Part shown: piece after piece, positions 36,601 to 48,195 of the stretch
Layout: each line of letters begins with the position of its first letter
How positions within the stretch are numbered: the first letter of the stretch is position 1
DNA from: Triplophysa rosa
Taxonomy: Eukaryota; Chordata; Actinopteri; Cypriniformes; Nemacheilidae
Length of the DNA: 64,000 nt
Assembly: GCF_024868665.1 (NCBI RefSeq)
Contig: NC_079900.1
Coordinates: 17,620,165-17,684,164 of the forward strand
Reading direction: 5' to 3'
Notes under the pieces: model-generated
Database searches by the model: none
Seen by the model: only the letters and a program-made list of their open reading frames with translations
What the model was told of the DNA's origin: nothing
Made by a program: the position numbers and the translations under genes

Positions 36601-37110
36601 ATAGTGAGAGTCGCGGTAATTATAAAACTCAAGAGCGACATAAAGGGGCATCAGTCATTGGTTGGTCTATGGCCTTGAAACAATGGAGTTCACGCAGCTA
36701 AAGACACTGTCATAATATGTTCACGTTTGTCTTAAATAGCAAGACAAAAAATATTTTCATATTTGTTTTCATAATCCGTCCCCGTTCTAAGCTACTTGGT
36801 TGAAGAAGCGCTGGGGTGTGACCGGTGTGGAGCAAGTCATCTGCTCAGTGGGTGTGAGAGGTAATTACTGCAGGAGAATGGTGAAGCAGATGTGAGGGTC
36901 CCGTTTAAAGGATGGAGCCCAGGAGCCTCCCCCATTCTGCTTCTGTTGCGGTTCATGCCTCGTCCCAGAGCCTCTCGCGCAAACCGGCCACGCTCTGGAG
37001 GCATCTGTGCAGCACCTGTGGGCCCGGATCCGCCCTGCCTTTCGACACCGGCCGTGCCACGCAAAGCGCCGCCCCAGGTCAGGCAGGATCATGAGAAAAC
37101 AGTCCTGTAG
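33687..37110. other. Gene-free sequence, enhancer-like in parts
   Basis: About 34440-34720, 36180-36700 (TAATAAATTTGCATTAAC near 36238, GCGGTAATTATAAAAC near 36613) and 36830-37110 (GC-richer) are repeat-free. A 34-bp tandem duplication lies at 35041-35107. Open frames on both strands at 36837-37198 overlap one another and match no family. Confidence 0.3.
35041..35107. repeat. Two-copy tandem duplication, 34-bp period
   Basis: CCTCGTAATGTTTCCAGGGT begins at 35043 and again at 35077, each copy continuing to CAGCCCGGCGT. Exact apart from the junction bases, so it is recent or under constraint. Confidence 0.9.
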
Positions 37111-39129
37111 ACCTTCTCACCTTCTTCACCTCCCTAACTTTAAACGCTTCCTCAGCTGGTACGAGAATGACGCGCTGCCTGGACGTCCCGTGACATAGGG
37201 CCAACCTGACCGCAACCCAGACCCCTTGTCAATCTCACGCGCAACCCGAAGCCCAAAAGAGGTGCTCGGCCTGGTAGTGAAAACAAAGCTATTTATTTTT
37301 ATTTTCTCTCAGCTAGGAGCTAACGTTTTGCCACATCTAAAAACAGCTGATGAATCTAAAATATTCACTGGCCATATAAACATTTTATGCCAGCCATGAA
37401 TTTTTAAATAAAATTATTTTACTAATGGTGAAAAAGTGCAAAATGTTGGGTCGTAGTTTATACTTCTTTCTGCGGAACAACAGCAGTCACAAGACTGACC
37501 CATTGTGGTTTTGTTCCCTATATTTTTGTTTGGGTGGAGTTACAGCAAATAAACAAATTGTTTCAAATCGTAAGAAAAGCCATACCCCATTTTATTGGGT
37601 TGCTTTTGTTTTCCTTTGTTTTTCTTTCCTGACGAATTACGTCCAGTTACATTTTTTCCTTCATTATGATTTGAACCAATTATTATGTAGCAAAGCCAGC
37701 CAACTAGCCTGTAACTTGATAATTATACTTTTAATTAATACTGTTTTACTGTTTACACTTCATTTCAATTTTTATGTTCGTGTTGGACCCTGCTCTGCTC
37801 TGAGCAGACAACAATCTCCTTATGTTGCATCTACACACAATGAACATTTTAAGACATTACGTTTTTTCTGCTACTGTTTGCTTGTTTTTAATCAAACTTT
37901 GTAGTTCTCAGGGATACTGTATAAAAAGCATGAGACATACACAACGCAAGTCATTAGCATTAGTGTTAAAGCGTGGACGGACACGCGTTACTACAGTCTG
38001 TGTCCTGGCAACTCTTTACACAAATGTTTGATTAACCCCAATTAATAACCTCCATCCTCATCCAGACTGTGTTTGATGGTGTTGGATGCATTGGTCGTCT
38101 CTAGGTCTTCATCTGTTATGGGCCTGGTTAATGAAATCCCCCTTCATAATTTCACAACATATGTGATACTGTAGCCACTCATAGCATTGGCACATCCTAA
38201 TGTGTTGCTTACAGAAATGGTGGCATTCGGCTGAACAATCTGGTAAGAAAGCTCATTCAATGCAAAGATAATAGGATTCCACGCACAAAGGAAAGGGAAC
38301 GCAGAAGTCCCATTTGATTTTATTAGAAGGCAAAATGAGAGTCTTGATCTCAGAGGACATCTAGTAACGCCTTTGGCAAATTGACAGGCATAATGCAGTT
38401 TGATTTGTTTCTGATACAGACAGCTGACCAGAATGATGCTGATGCGCTTAAGATACTGAAAAACAGTGAAAGATTACAGAAAATTAATACTTAAATGCAT
38501 GTATGTCAGACAAGGTTCATATACTTTTGACAGTTAAATTGCATTGTATTCACATTTCATGTTATAATAATGCATTTAATTGAAACCCTGACATAAATAG
38601 CCAAACTGTGGGTTGTTAAGCAAAATAAAAACTAAGAAACACAAGGCGTGTGTGGAATGCTCAACATCTTATATGGCTGAAAGAAGCATTAAAAATAGTT
38701 AAAAAAATCAAAACAAATAAATTATAATAAAAAATAAAAATATTTCTTAAACGACTAGGTTAAAATAAATTTTCTTTAAAAATATTAGTAGATTTTTTGC
38801 ATACTGCTGACATTGAAGCTTTATTTAGATTATGCACCTCAGCGATGCTCAGCTCAGACTCTTATTTGTTCCTCGTTCCTCGCCCACCTCACATAATTGT
38901 GGTTCCAGTTTCCACACTATGCATTTTGTACACAGTATTTCTGTTATTTCCATGGTTACGTGTAATTTATAGTTCTCCGAGGACATGATTATCTAAAACA
39001 TTGCTAACTGTCCTTGAGATATAATAAGAGACTTGCTACATAATTCATATTATTCCAAGTCTGCGGTGAACGTTAAACACAGATACCACCCTGTGTACAT
39101 ATCGAAGCACAACTATTTAAGCAAAATCA
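37111..39129. other. AT-rich gene-free sequence
   Basis: Holds the longest open frame outside uncx (37425-37904, 159 codons). Its product is low-complexity hydrophobic with no recognisable domain, as expected of chance open frames in AT-rich DNA. 38600-38800 is nearly pure A/T. No repeats could be named. Confidence 0.3.
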
Positions 39130-40200
39130 ATAAACATTCTTTGTCTCGCAACACGTTAAAGAATTCATGAGCTTCTCTCCAGATGGCCAAAGCAGTATTT
39201 CTGACTAATAATCCATAGCATGCGCATTTGGCTTTTTGATGAAGACTAGCGCGCTAGCACGCACAATTACAGGTCACATTTACAAGCAGGCGCCCGGCGC
39301 GCAAATTTGTTTTGCAACGGGTGTTTCGCTCCGAGCGGCTGTCAGGCTTTCCGTAGCCATCCGTGGCTGACAATCATACTTTATTGGAATGGAAAAGTGA
39401 CGGCTAATTGATTTTACAGTGATACCGATGGAGAGACAATGAATGTGCCATCAATTCAATCCGCTATTTAATGGTTCCAATTTAGCCTCTGTAAACGCTC
39501 GCTAAACTAATTTCTCTGGGTGCAGCAATCTGAAAAGCTATCATATCTCTAATCTCCTTCTATATATTCATCAGGAAAAGGGAATTTAGCCAATTCCAAG
39601 GTCTGGAGATGATCTGTTAGCGCAGTGTAAATGTTTAGAACGCTGCAATCGAGTTCATTTATTGGGATATGAAAAGTTTTATTGGCAGGGTCAGTGGAGT
39701 GGAACTGTTGGATAATAGGCAGTTACCCAGAAGTCTTTGTGAGCTATGAAGCATAGAGATGTAGGGAATAAAATGCCAGGACATACCTTAATCGGAAGCT
39801 AAACTGAAATTCTGAAACAGCACGGCTGTTAGATTCCCACTGATAAAAGGTGCCGGGGCACAGGCGATTGCTATTCAGCCGTCTATTTATTTTCCTCCGT
39901 GTAAGCTCTTCAATTTTGGCCAAAACCAGGGTTCACTGAGCCGCGTATGCCAATGCCATGCGAGATGGAGATGATGGGGATGCGATGGGCTCTATACCTT
40001 TCCATCAGGCATTCCGCCAAGCCAATCATCGGCGGATATGACTTTTACTTCAAAACCGTAGAGCAACTATATGATAATGTGGCTATTCTCTCCAATATAA
40101 ATTCACAATAGCCTTTTAAAGACCCAATGATTCCATTCATACCTCAGTACAGCGCTGACCAGCGTAACCTCACCCCTTCTTTCCTATCAAACGCACACTC
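39130..40200. promoter_or_regulatory. Candidate conserved non-coding block (39.1-40.2 kb)
   Basis: One of the longest repeat-free, motif-dense stretches. It includes CTAATAATCC near 39206, a 12-bp perfect palindrome CTAGCGCGCTAG at 39246-39257, GGCTAATTGATTTTACAG near 39402 and TCTCTAATCTCC near 39545. There are stop codons in every frame. Enhancer role is inferred from composition only. Confidence 0.38.
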
Positions 40201-40480
40201 TGTCACACCCTTTCTGCATTTTTTTTAGCTTAAACCACTCGTTTCTCAAGACAGGGTTAAGGATGAATACTGCTGAGATGAAAACTATCCTTAGTATTTA
40301 GGTTGGTTTTTCCACTTATAGACCACTTCAGAAGATGTAAACAAAGCTGGTCAACGCTGGTCCAGAAGAACTTCTTGTTTCAGTTAATGAACACTACACA
40401 AGCGTTTAAACAAAATACAACCAACACACCAATATAACCGAATCAAAGTATTAAACGAATATTTAAAAAAATGAACTACA

Positions 40481-40725
40481 CATCGTGCTTCTGAAACCTT
40501 GCATGTCCAATTTCGCTGATTTTCAGAAAATGGAAAAACATTGAACTTTTAAGATAATTGCATGCAGTTTTGTTAAAGTTGACAAGCACTTTTTAATACT
40601 TATTGGTTAGATATTTGCAAAACCCAGTGACAAACATAAAGGGTGACTAATAATAATAAAGATATATGGCAAAACAAAAATCACAAAATTTGGAGATACA
40701 AGGTTTCATTGGGACAGCAGTGATG
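40481..40725. mobile_element. Interspersed foldback repeat (GAAACCTTGCATGTCCAA ends), intact copy
   Basis: The left end CTGAAACCTTGCATGTCC is mirrored by the right end GGAGATACAAGGTTTCAT. The interior has AAAGTTGACAAGCAC and ACCCAGTGACAAACATAAAG, words shared with the copies at 1886-2075, 6549-6772 and 53045-53585. Family name not recognised; non-coding. Confidence 0.8.
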
Positions 40726-43700
40726 TATAAGATTTTTAAAAATAGAAAAAAAACACTCAACGGTTTAGCTCTTTTGTCCTGTGTGGTCTTGATAGCTCTT
40801 TTTCCACAGAGGAAACAAGAACAACGTCACAATTAAAATCCTATTGTATTTTTTCATTAGAAAGGAAATAAATTCAGCTACTAGATGAAAGGACACTCAT
40901 CTTGACACATCAAGCGAAGCAATTAAACTTTATTTCTCCATTTCATGCATTTAACAAGTGAGATATTATTTGGTCAGATTGCTACTATTTATTTATTTTT
41001 TGATGTTGCTATATTGGAAGTGTCCCTGGTGCAGTTTAGCCGTGAGTGTCCCTGCAGCAGTGTTTAGCACTGTAGCTATAGAGATCCTCCACTGAGGGCC
41101 CCTAAAGAGAGAGCCACTGAGGGGCCAGACTCGCTCTATTCCCACCCCGCTGCTGTTTGTTTTCCTCTCATCTGACTGTTTGGGTGAACATGGACTCGCT
41201 AATTCGGGCTATTTGAGTGATAATGCGCTTCAATTCAGACCAATGGATTACAGGCCCAGTATTGGCTGTTCTAGAAAGCTGAATCGGGCTTGATGCTATC
41301 AGCCGTTTAAAAGAGATGGTGATGAGTGTGTTCAGCTACCATTAAGACTTGTTTTTCCCCTCTGCTGTGAATGTAGGTATTTAATTGCAAGTTTGATGGT
41401 AGGAAGCTTGAAGTGGAGATTAGAGCCCATATTTCTTCGGTTTTGCGTTTGGGGACTCGGTTCTACATTAATGCCCCTCTCAGGAGAAGAGGTTGTAAAT
41501 ATACTTGATAAACTTGTAGCGTTGCCATAGAAACTATTCTCACCAGACTTTTAACCTTATTGCATCCCCCAACGTGCTTTCCAATTTCTGGGCTGGGTTA
41601 ATAAAATCACTTCCAAATACGTTTTCCATCTTAAATATCTTTAACTCGTATTGCCTGACATTTTATTTCGCCTCAACGCTGAATGGCACGGAAAAAAAAA
41701 TGTTTGTGAAACAAAAAGGTTGTTTACTAGATGAACGTCCTGCATATTATTCAAAATGCTCTTTGTATTTAAAGCAGCAATAATCCACTTGTCTGGTGGG
41801 ATGCCTTGGTAATTTCAAAAAGGTGCAAAATCGTTTCTTTATTTATAAATTGAAATTGGAAGTTAATAGGCTCGACACATTTTTGAGGGACATGATTAAA
41901 ATATCCATTATAAGATCAGCTCTTGAGTTTCTGTATTGTGGATTACTTTAATCTCGACCGCCCGATAAATTATACAGCTCTGCTCTCAATCTAATGAAGT
42001 AATTGCCTAAAAGATTCATTGTTCCTTTCATTTCTGGACCCATCCTAGCAACAGAACTCTCAAAGCTATCATTTTCCCCCCCTCAATTTCTTTCTTTCCA
42101 TCCCATTTCTGTCTCCCATGGCACACGTTTGCATAAAAACATACGATGACCTCGAATGTAGTTTCCCAATCCTCTGTGTGTGGTTATCCCACATGGCCAC
42201 ATTCCCCGGTTTGCACAGGTTTGTATGTGCTAATATGCTTTTGCGTTTGGCTCTGTTGATTAGAGTGATTGCGATGGGTTGTATTTTTTTCACAGCGAAG
42301 CCGACGTGCACATTGGGCGTTACAGAAGCAAAAAAGACCATAATCCCTTGCAAACAAGCATCTTTGGCTGGAAACTGATGGCTGTTTGGTGGCGTGGCGA
42401 AGCGAGGGCCGCAGTTAAACAGAGACTATGAGAGACTGAGAGAGCTCAGTTTAGATAAGGGCGATCATGCTGAAAATGACTCCCAGGTAAGACCTCTATC
42501 TCTGGATACCCAGCTAGAACAAGTCTTATCTAGTCTGGTCCTGATCAGGATCTTAAAGGGCAAACTGCATGAGCTCTCTCTGTAGAGCAATAAGACTGTA
42601 AGCAGTTGAGAGTTATTGTTTTTGTTGGCTTAGCTCACGGCCCACTAAACTTTCAAACCAATCCTTGTCTAATCAACACACAAAAAGAGTCAAAGACAGG
42701 AATTCATCGAATATAAAAAAGAACGGCTTTTTATTAAATCCAAATTGGATCTATAAATCCAATTTGCTTTTGATGGCAGTAATAATAATATCCAATCTAA
42801 TCACACGCCTCAAAAAAGGACTGATGTGGGTTTTTTTCTCATGAAAAATTGTATTTAGACACTTTGATATTTTACTTTATTATATACATATTATGATTGC
42901 CAATATAGGCCAACATCTACAGTTTTGTGCACCGATAAACAGTCTGTAAAAAAATACAGAGGGAGGGGCACGCTAAGCGGATTACTTACCAACCTACTTG
43001 CATTTTAAAATCAATTCTGTAAAATAAAAACTATGTCGAAAAAGTAATACATAATTAATTCCAAGCACCATTGGAGACCTCATAGGTTCGACTGGCTTTT
43101 CAATTCCTCCACACACAAAGCTCAAAGATCTAATTGCTGTGCTTTTAAGTGCACAAACCTCGACTTGTTTCAGAGGCAAACGAGAGATAAGAATGTGTCT
43201 GTGGATAAGGAGTAGCGCCTTTCAAAATCCCATCACCCAGGTCCCTACGCAGAAGCCTCTGGATTAGAAGAACCAGATTAAAAAGCTCAATTTAATTAGG
43301 ATGAATGGAGAGATCCTTCACATGAAAGAGTAACTCCAGTCTCGCTAACCAAAGATAGCTCGGGTCCCGCCAAGTTCTCCACACTACAGGTAAAACTGAA
43401 GATGAAATCAGACCCGACGAGATAAGAAAAGAACGTAATGTTGGTATCATCTCCTTCCTCTTTGCGTTTCTCATCTTTCTCGCCGTCTTCCAAATGCAAG
43501 ATCAATTACAAACCGGAGAAGCCCGGGTGTCACATGTGATTCACAATGTCAATTTCATGCTTTCGAAAACTGTTTGGCAAGTGCTCCCTCACTTTACATC
43601 TGGTAACCAATCAGAAGGGCAGCATGTTAGAGAAAGAGACAATTTAATGGTGTGACAGTTAACCAGCGAGCGCAATGTCGCGAGATGGTGCCAGGAAGCC

Positions 43701-44341
43701 TCTGTCTGTCATGGGCTGATATTTATTTATTTACCGAACAGCACGGCACAAATAAAATGTCACATCTCATTTACACTCTTGCCCTTTGGAGATGCACAGA
43801 ATCTCTTTAAATCACAAGTGTGGAGTTGCTCTGTCTGATTAAAGTTCGGTGAAAGAGCTCCGATGACACATGCCGCGGTTTAATACAGGGACAATTGAAA
43901 TGAGAGCGTTAACATACTCGCACCCCGCCAAGAAAATGAGTTTAAGTAACCGATGCATGCTGGTCAATTTGATGCTCCGCTATAGGGGTGACTTTTCTGT
44001 TAAAGCATATTTCCTATGAAGCCATTTTAGAGGATTAAAATTGACAAATTGGTGTTGTCACAATATCAAGGGCTCCTTCAAGTCGGAAATTTACATTTAA
44101 ACCCGTGTTTGGCAAGACAAAGGGGGAGATGCTGAACTCCACCCTCCACGAGAAAGGTCCCGTCTGAAGAAAAAGACAAGATGCTTCCTCTGTCCAGGGG
44201 GGTTAAGCTTTGGAAATAAACACGCTGCACTGCCAGGGCTATTTCGCATGCTGAAAAGAAGCAGTCCACTAATCTATGAATGGAAACGCCAGGGCACCCC
44301 TGTGACAAATGTTATCTCGGCGTGGCATAGAGGGTTGAAAC
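40726..44341. other. Gene-free sequence, partly enhancer-like
   Basis: About 41150-42020 (TAATTCGGGC near 41199, GTATTTAATTGC near 41377) and 43540-44340 are repeat-free with balanced composition. 42660-43060 is AT-rich. Short open frames on both strands show no family resemblance. Confidence 0.3.
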
Positions 44342-47300
44342 CTATTCAACCCCCCCTCGCTCTCCAGCCATTGCTAAGATTATGTCACCATAATCCCTAA
44401 TGCAGACGTTTTGTAGCCTAGATGGGCAGGTGATTCCAAGTGTGAGGAAAACAGCAGCGCAAGGCCAGCACAGACGTCATTGTTCTTTTTCTTTCAATGC
44501 CAACAGAGGTGTACACCGCTGAGCTGCTGTCGTATATTTTTATGAGGCTCAGGAGCTCCTGGATTGAATAGCCTTAGCGGAAGAGACGGCACGGCCCGTC
44601 GCCGGAGCGAACACACACGAGTGACAGCACACAAAGCGATTTCCCCCAGTTTTTCTCTTTCCGAGCGCAACAGTGTTTCAGAACAAATAAAAGCGGTAAC
44701 TGAGACCACGGTGGGAGACGCGAGGTCAAAGCACTCATTATTTCGCCCAGCCCAGTGGAAGCTGAACTTTCTGCGAGTGGGCTGTTTAATTGATTCTTAT
44801 GGAACGGTGGTATTGATTACTTAAGAGCCTCTGGTCTTAATGCCTGGCTTGCCTTCTGCCTCATACCTTCATAAGGCATAGCCTGGCGCTGCAGGCTTTT
44901 ATTGTGCCTGTAAAAGTGTAGCTGAAATAATAAGGCACGAGCGGCATCTCCGGTGACCCATTGGTTGCGGGTGATTGTGCCACCTTGATTTTATTTAATT
45001 GAGTTTGCGTTGGCTTTAATTTAAATGTTGATGTAGCCTCAGATGAGGTCATTTACAGGGCAGCGATTCAACGCGGCGTAATTGGACTCCGTTTTTTTTG
45101 TGAAGGTTTGGGGAATTCATCGGCGGATGCTCAAGGACACGCAGGCAAGATGTCCAGAAATTAGACGGGATTAATTGAAAATCTTAATTACTTTCTGAGG
45201 GCATAAACATCTCAATATCAATTAAAACGTATTTCCAGCGCACTTGGAGGATATGAGGAGCAGCAGTAATTAGATATCGAGACTGTCAAAACAACTCGAT
45301 GGGGTTGTGCATAAACCCTCCGATTGAGCGGCGAGAATAAATTAGGAATGCGCGAATACCTGTTTCGTAGGAACGCTTCGGCCTTCCCGAAGTTGAGCAA
45401 AAAAGTGGGAAAAATCCAGCAAAGCACATTCGGGTTATTATTGAAGTGTCTTAAATTATAGAGCGCATATTAAGCAGCGTTATATGACTTGGGCCAACAG
45501 GGAAATAATATCCTCCAGCTTGTGCAGAGCAGTGCGCTTGAGTGGGCAGATAAAGCTGGTGTAAAAATGGGTAGTGGATGAGGAAATGTTTTGGAGGTGA
45601 AAAATGATTGTTATTCCGGGGACACTCGTCTGTCACAGCCGGCAGTGTGGCCTTGAGCCCTCCCTGTCATTCGCTCGGATTTCACACACATCTGTTTCTC
45701 CTATATTTTTCCCGCTAGTTTGTTTTTTCCATTTTAATTTCCTGTCTATCTGTGGGGATTTGAGCGAAGGCCTTGTGTTTTTAGAGTCTATCTCGACCTC
45801 ATATCGCTCTCTCTAACATTGACTCTTTCCCACAGCGGAAGAAAAAGGGTCTCGGCAGTCATGAACCATTTAGCCAGAGGAAACCGAGGGGCTGCTCCTT
45901 TAAACTGGGATTTTTGGACCAATCTGTGCAGTGTATTCGAATTGCAGAGTAACAAATGGACAGTGGAAGGGGTTTGTAATGGTGATTAGAGTCTGAAATT
46001 GGTTCAGATTTACAGTGTCAGTCAGAGATGGAGGGGAAGGAATAAGCAGTCTAAGCGGTCTAATGGATCCATCAGCTCGCCGCGGCTGCTCAGTGGGCCG
46101 AGTGAGGTCACCAGCCATCCGCGGGCGGCACAAAAGCACTTCAATTTTGTTAGGAAATGTATCAATTTAACTGACTCGAGCGGCACACTGGAAACCTAAT
46201 GAATCTGGACTCAATTTTCCACCACACTGCCTCTGTGAACCGGAGGAAACAATGCTGCCGGTGAAGGGTTCAGGGAAGTCGGCCGCCATTGGCTGCTCGC
46301 CGGCCAGTTGGGAAGACGGGGCCCGGCCTTCGTTTATCTAGCGATAGCCGCGACCCGGACCACTGTCACTCATCTAACAATGATGTCATTAAAGGTAAAT
46401 TGGCCTCTATTTCAGCGGGATGATAATGCTAATTGAGTGGCAAAACATAATACCGAGAGCTGTTGTGTGCCGTCGAGGGGAGGAGGGGAACAGATTAAAT
46501 GGCCATACAATAGTGGGTGTCAGGCACGGCAGATGTTGCTTTGTGCTGAGGACTGCATTGACATATCTCTTGCTTGTCAGGCCTGGGCTTTAGGAGAGTC
46601 TTACAGGACAGGGGACCAGATGGTCTCAAACAGAGTTTGACTAAAGCGGTTAAACAGAGGCTGGTTATTAAAAAGAAGACAACTCTACCACGAGAAACGG
46701 GTTGCTTGGTTGGTAAATAATGGAGCGGGACGGCCTTATCGATCAGACTGACACGCGCCGGCCCGACTTCAGGCTAATGAAAGGCCTCTGGACGGCGGGC
46801 GTCATGTTTATTTAGGGGCTGCGCCTCTCGGGGTAAAGAGGTGGGCAAGCTGCTCTTCTTAACATGCACGCTTGCAAATACGCCCATCCCAGCATGACGC
46901 TTCCGATTTTAACATTTGCATGTTATTGTCAGACAGTAAATTCTCTGTGTGAACGGCTGAAAATGACAATGTAGAATGAGATATAAAGGGAGTGTTTACC
47001 TCACAACAATAATTGCAGTAATTGTTCCTTTCATGTCTGAATGTCAACTGATGCCGTCTACACCATTAACCGTTATACTTTTTATCACCACTGTGTTGAG
47101 ATCAAATTCTAACTGTTTTGCTTTGATGCTGTTTGTTAATTTGTCAGGGAACATCACACTGTGCTGTGATTTCTGCAAACATAATGATTCATAATTACTG
47201 TACAGCTGAACTTGCGATCTGGGTTTTGATTGCAAGCGAAACGGCGCTGGTGTTGTGTTAATAAAAACTTTACCCTGTTGGTATAAAAATAGCTACTGTT

Positions 47301-47933
47301 TCTACACCTAGCGTATCGGTCAGCTTTCGCTTTTATACGCCGGTTTATTTTAATGTTCGGCGGCTCGGTGGATTAGAATTGAAAGGAGGCCTTTCCACTT
47401 GACCTCTCTGTTATTACGAACACTGATCTCATTTGGCAAGTCAGACGGCGGCAGCTCCGTGTTTTTCACGTGCCTTCAAAGCAGACCGCGCTAAACACGG
47501 GGTGATGAGGAGAATAGCTGAAATAAAGACTTGAAGTGAATTTAAAAGATTCTGAACTATATCCTTGTTATAAAATGGTTTTGTAATCTATTGTTTTGGT
47601 ATTTGTTTGACAATTTGTCTTCATCTCTAGTTTGTTAAATGTTTTAACAAATGAAGAAAGATAATTGTCAAAGTGGATTGTGTGATTCAAAATATTCAAT
47701 ACAGCTGGATACAATGGAACAGGGAAACTAAGCTGTCTATGCATTGCAGCTCCTCTCAGCGGGGTGCACAGCTTAAATCTGCAAAATAATGCAAATGAAC
47801 AACACAAATCAGTTAAGTTTGCTTTGATTTACAAATCCTAGTTGTGCATAAAACAAATCCTTATTTGTTTTAGTCATGTTTGCTTTCATTGTTGCAATTA
47901 ACCTTTTACGTTACAGTAAATACACATACATTA
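44342..47933. promoter_or_regulatory. Candidate conserved non-coding region (44.3-46.9 kb) and AT-rich flank
   Basis: About 44830-45260 is the most enhancer-like part: TTATTTAATTGAG near 44992, GGCTTTAATTTAAATG near 45012, ATTAGACGGGATTAATTG near 45160. 46000-46860 is GC-richer and also repeat-free. From about 46900 to 47930 the sequence is AT-rich with no clear signal. No coding exon was found. Confidence 0.33.
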
Positions 47934-48195
47934 TAGGGATAGTTCACCCCAAAATTTAATTTTTCAACCCTCGTGTCATATCAAACCTGACTTTTTTTCT
48001 GCGAAACACAAAAGAAGAATGTTGGTAACCAAACATCATTGGCCCCTATTGACTTGCATTGTATGTACACAATACCACTGATACATTTATCAAAATATCT
48101 TCTTTTGTGTTCCACTAAAGAAAGAGTCTTTTAAATGACACGAGGGTGAATGAATGATGACAGAATTTTTATTTTTGGTATGATCTATCCCTTTC
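47934..48195. mobile_element. Foldback MITE, GGGATAGTTCACCC family, copy 2
   Basis: Left end ATAGGGATAGTTCACCCC and right end GATCTATCCCTTT. Internal inverted arms include AACACAAAAGAAGAATGTTG and AATATCTTCTTTTGTGTT. No coding capacity. Confidence 0.85.

Noticed and set aside
36837..37198. Six overlapping open frames in a GC-richer patch
   Set aside because: Frames are open on both strands at once because of base composition; none resembles a protein family.
37425..37904. 159-codon open frame on the plus strand, the longest outside uncx
   Set aside because: The product is hydrophobic, low-complexity and in AT-rich DNA. No domain, no splice-like borders and no codon pattern support it; chance frame.
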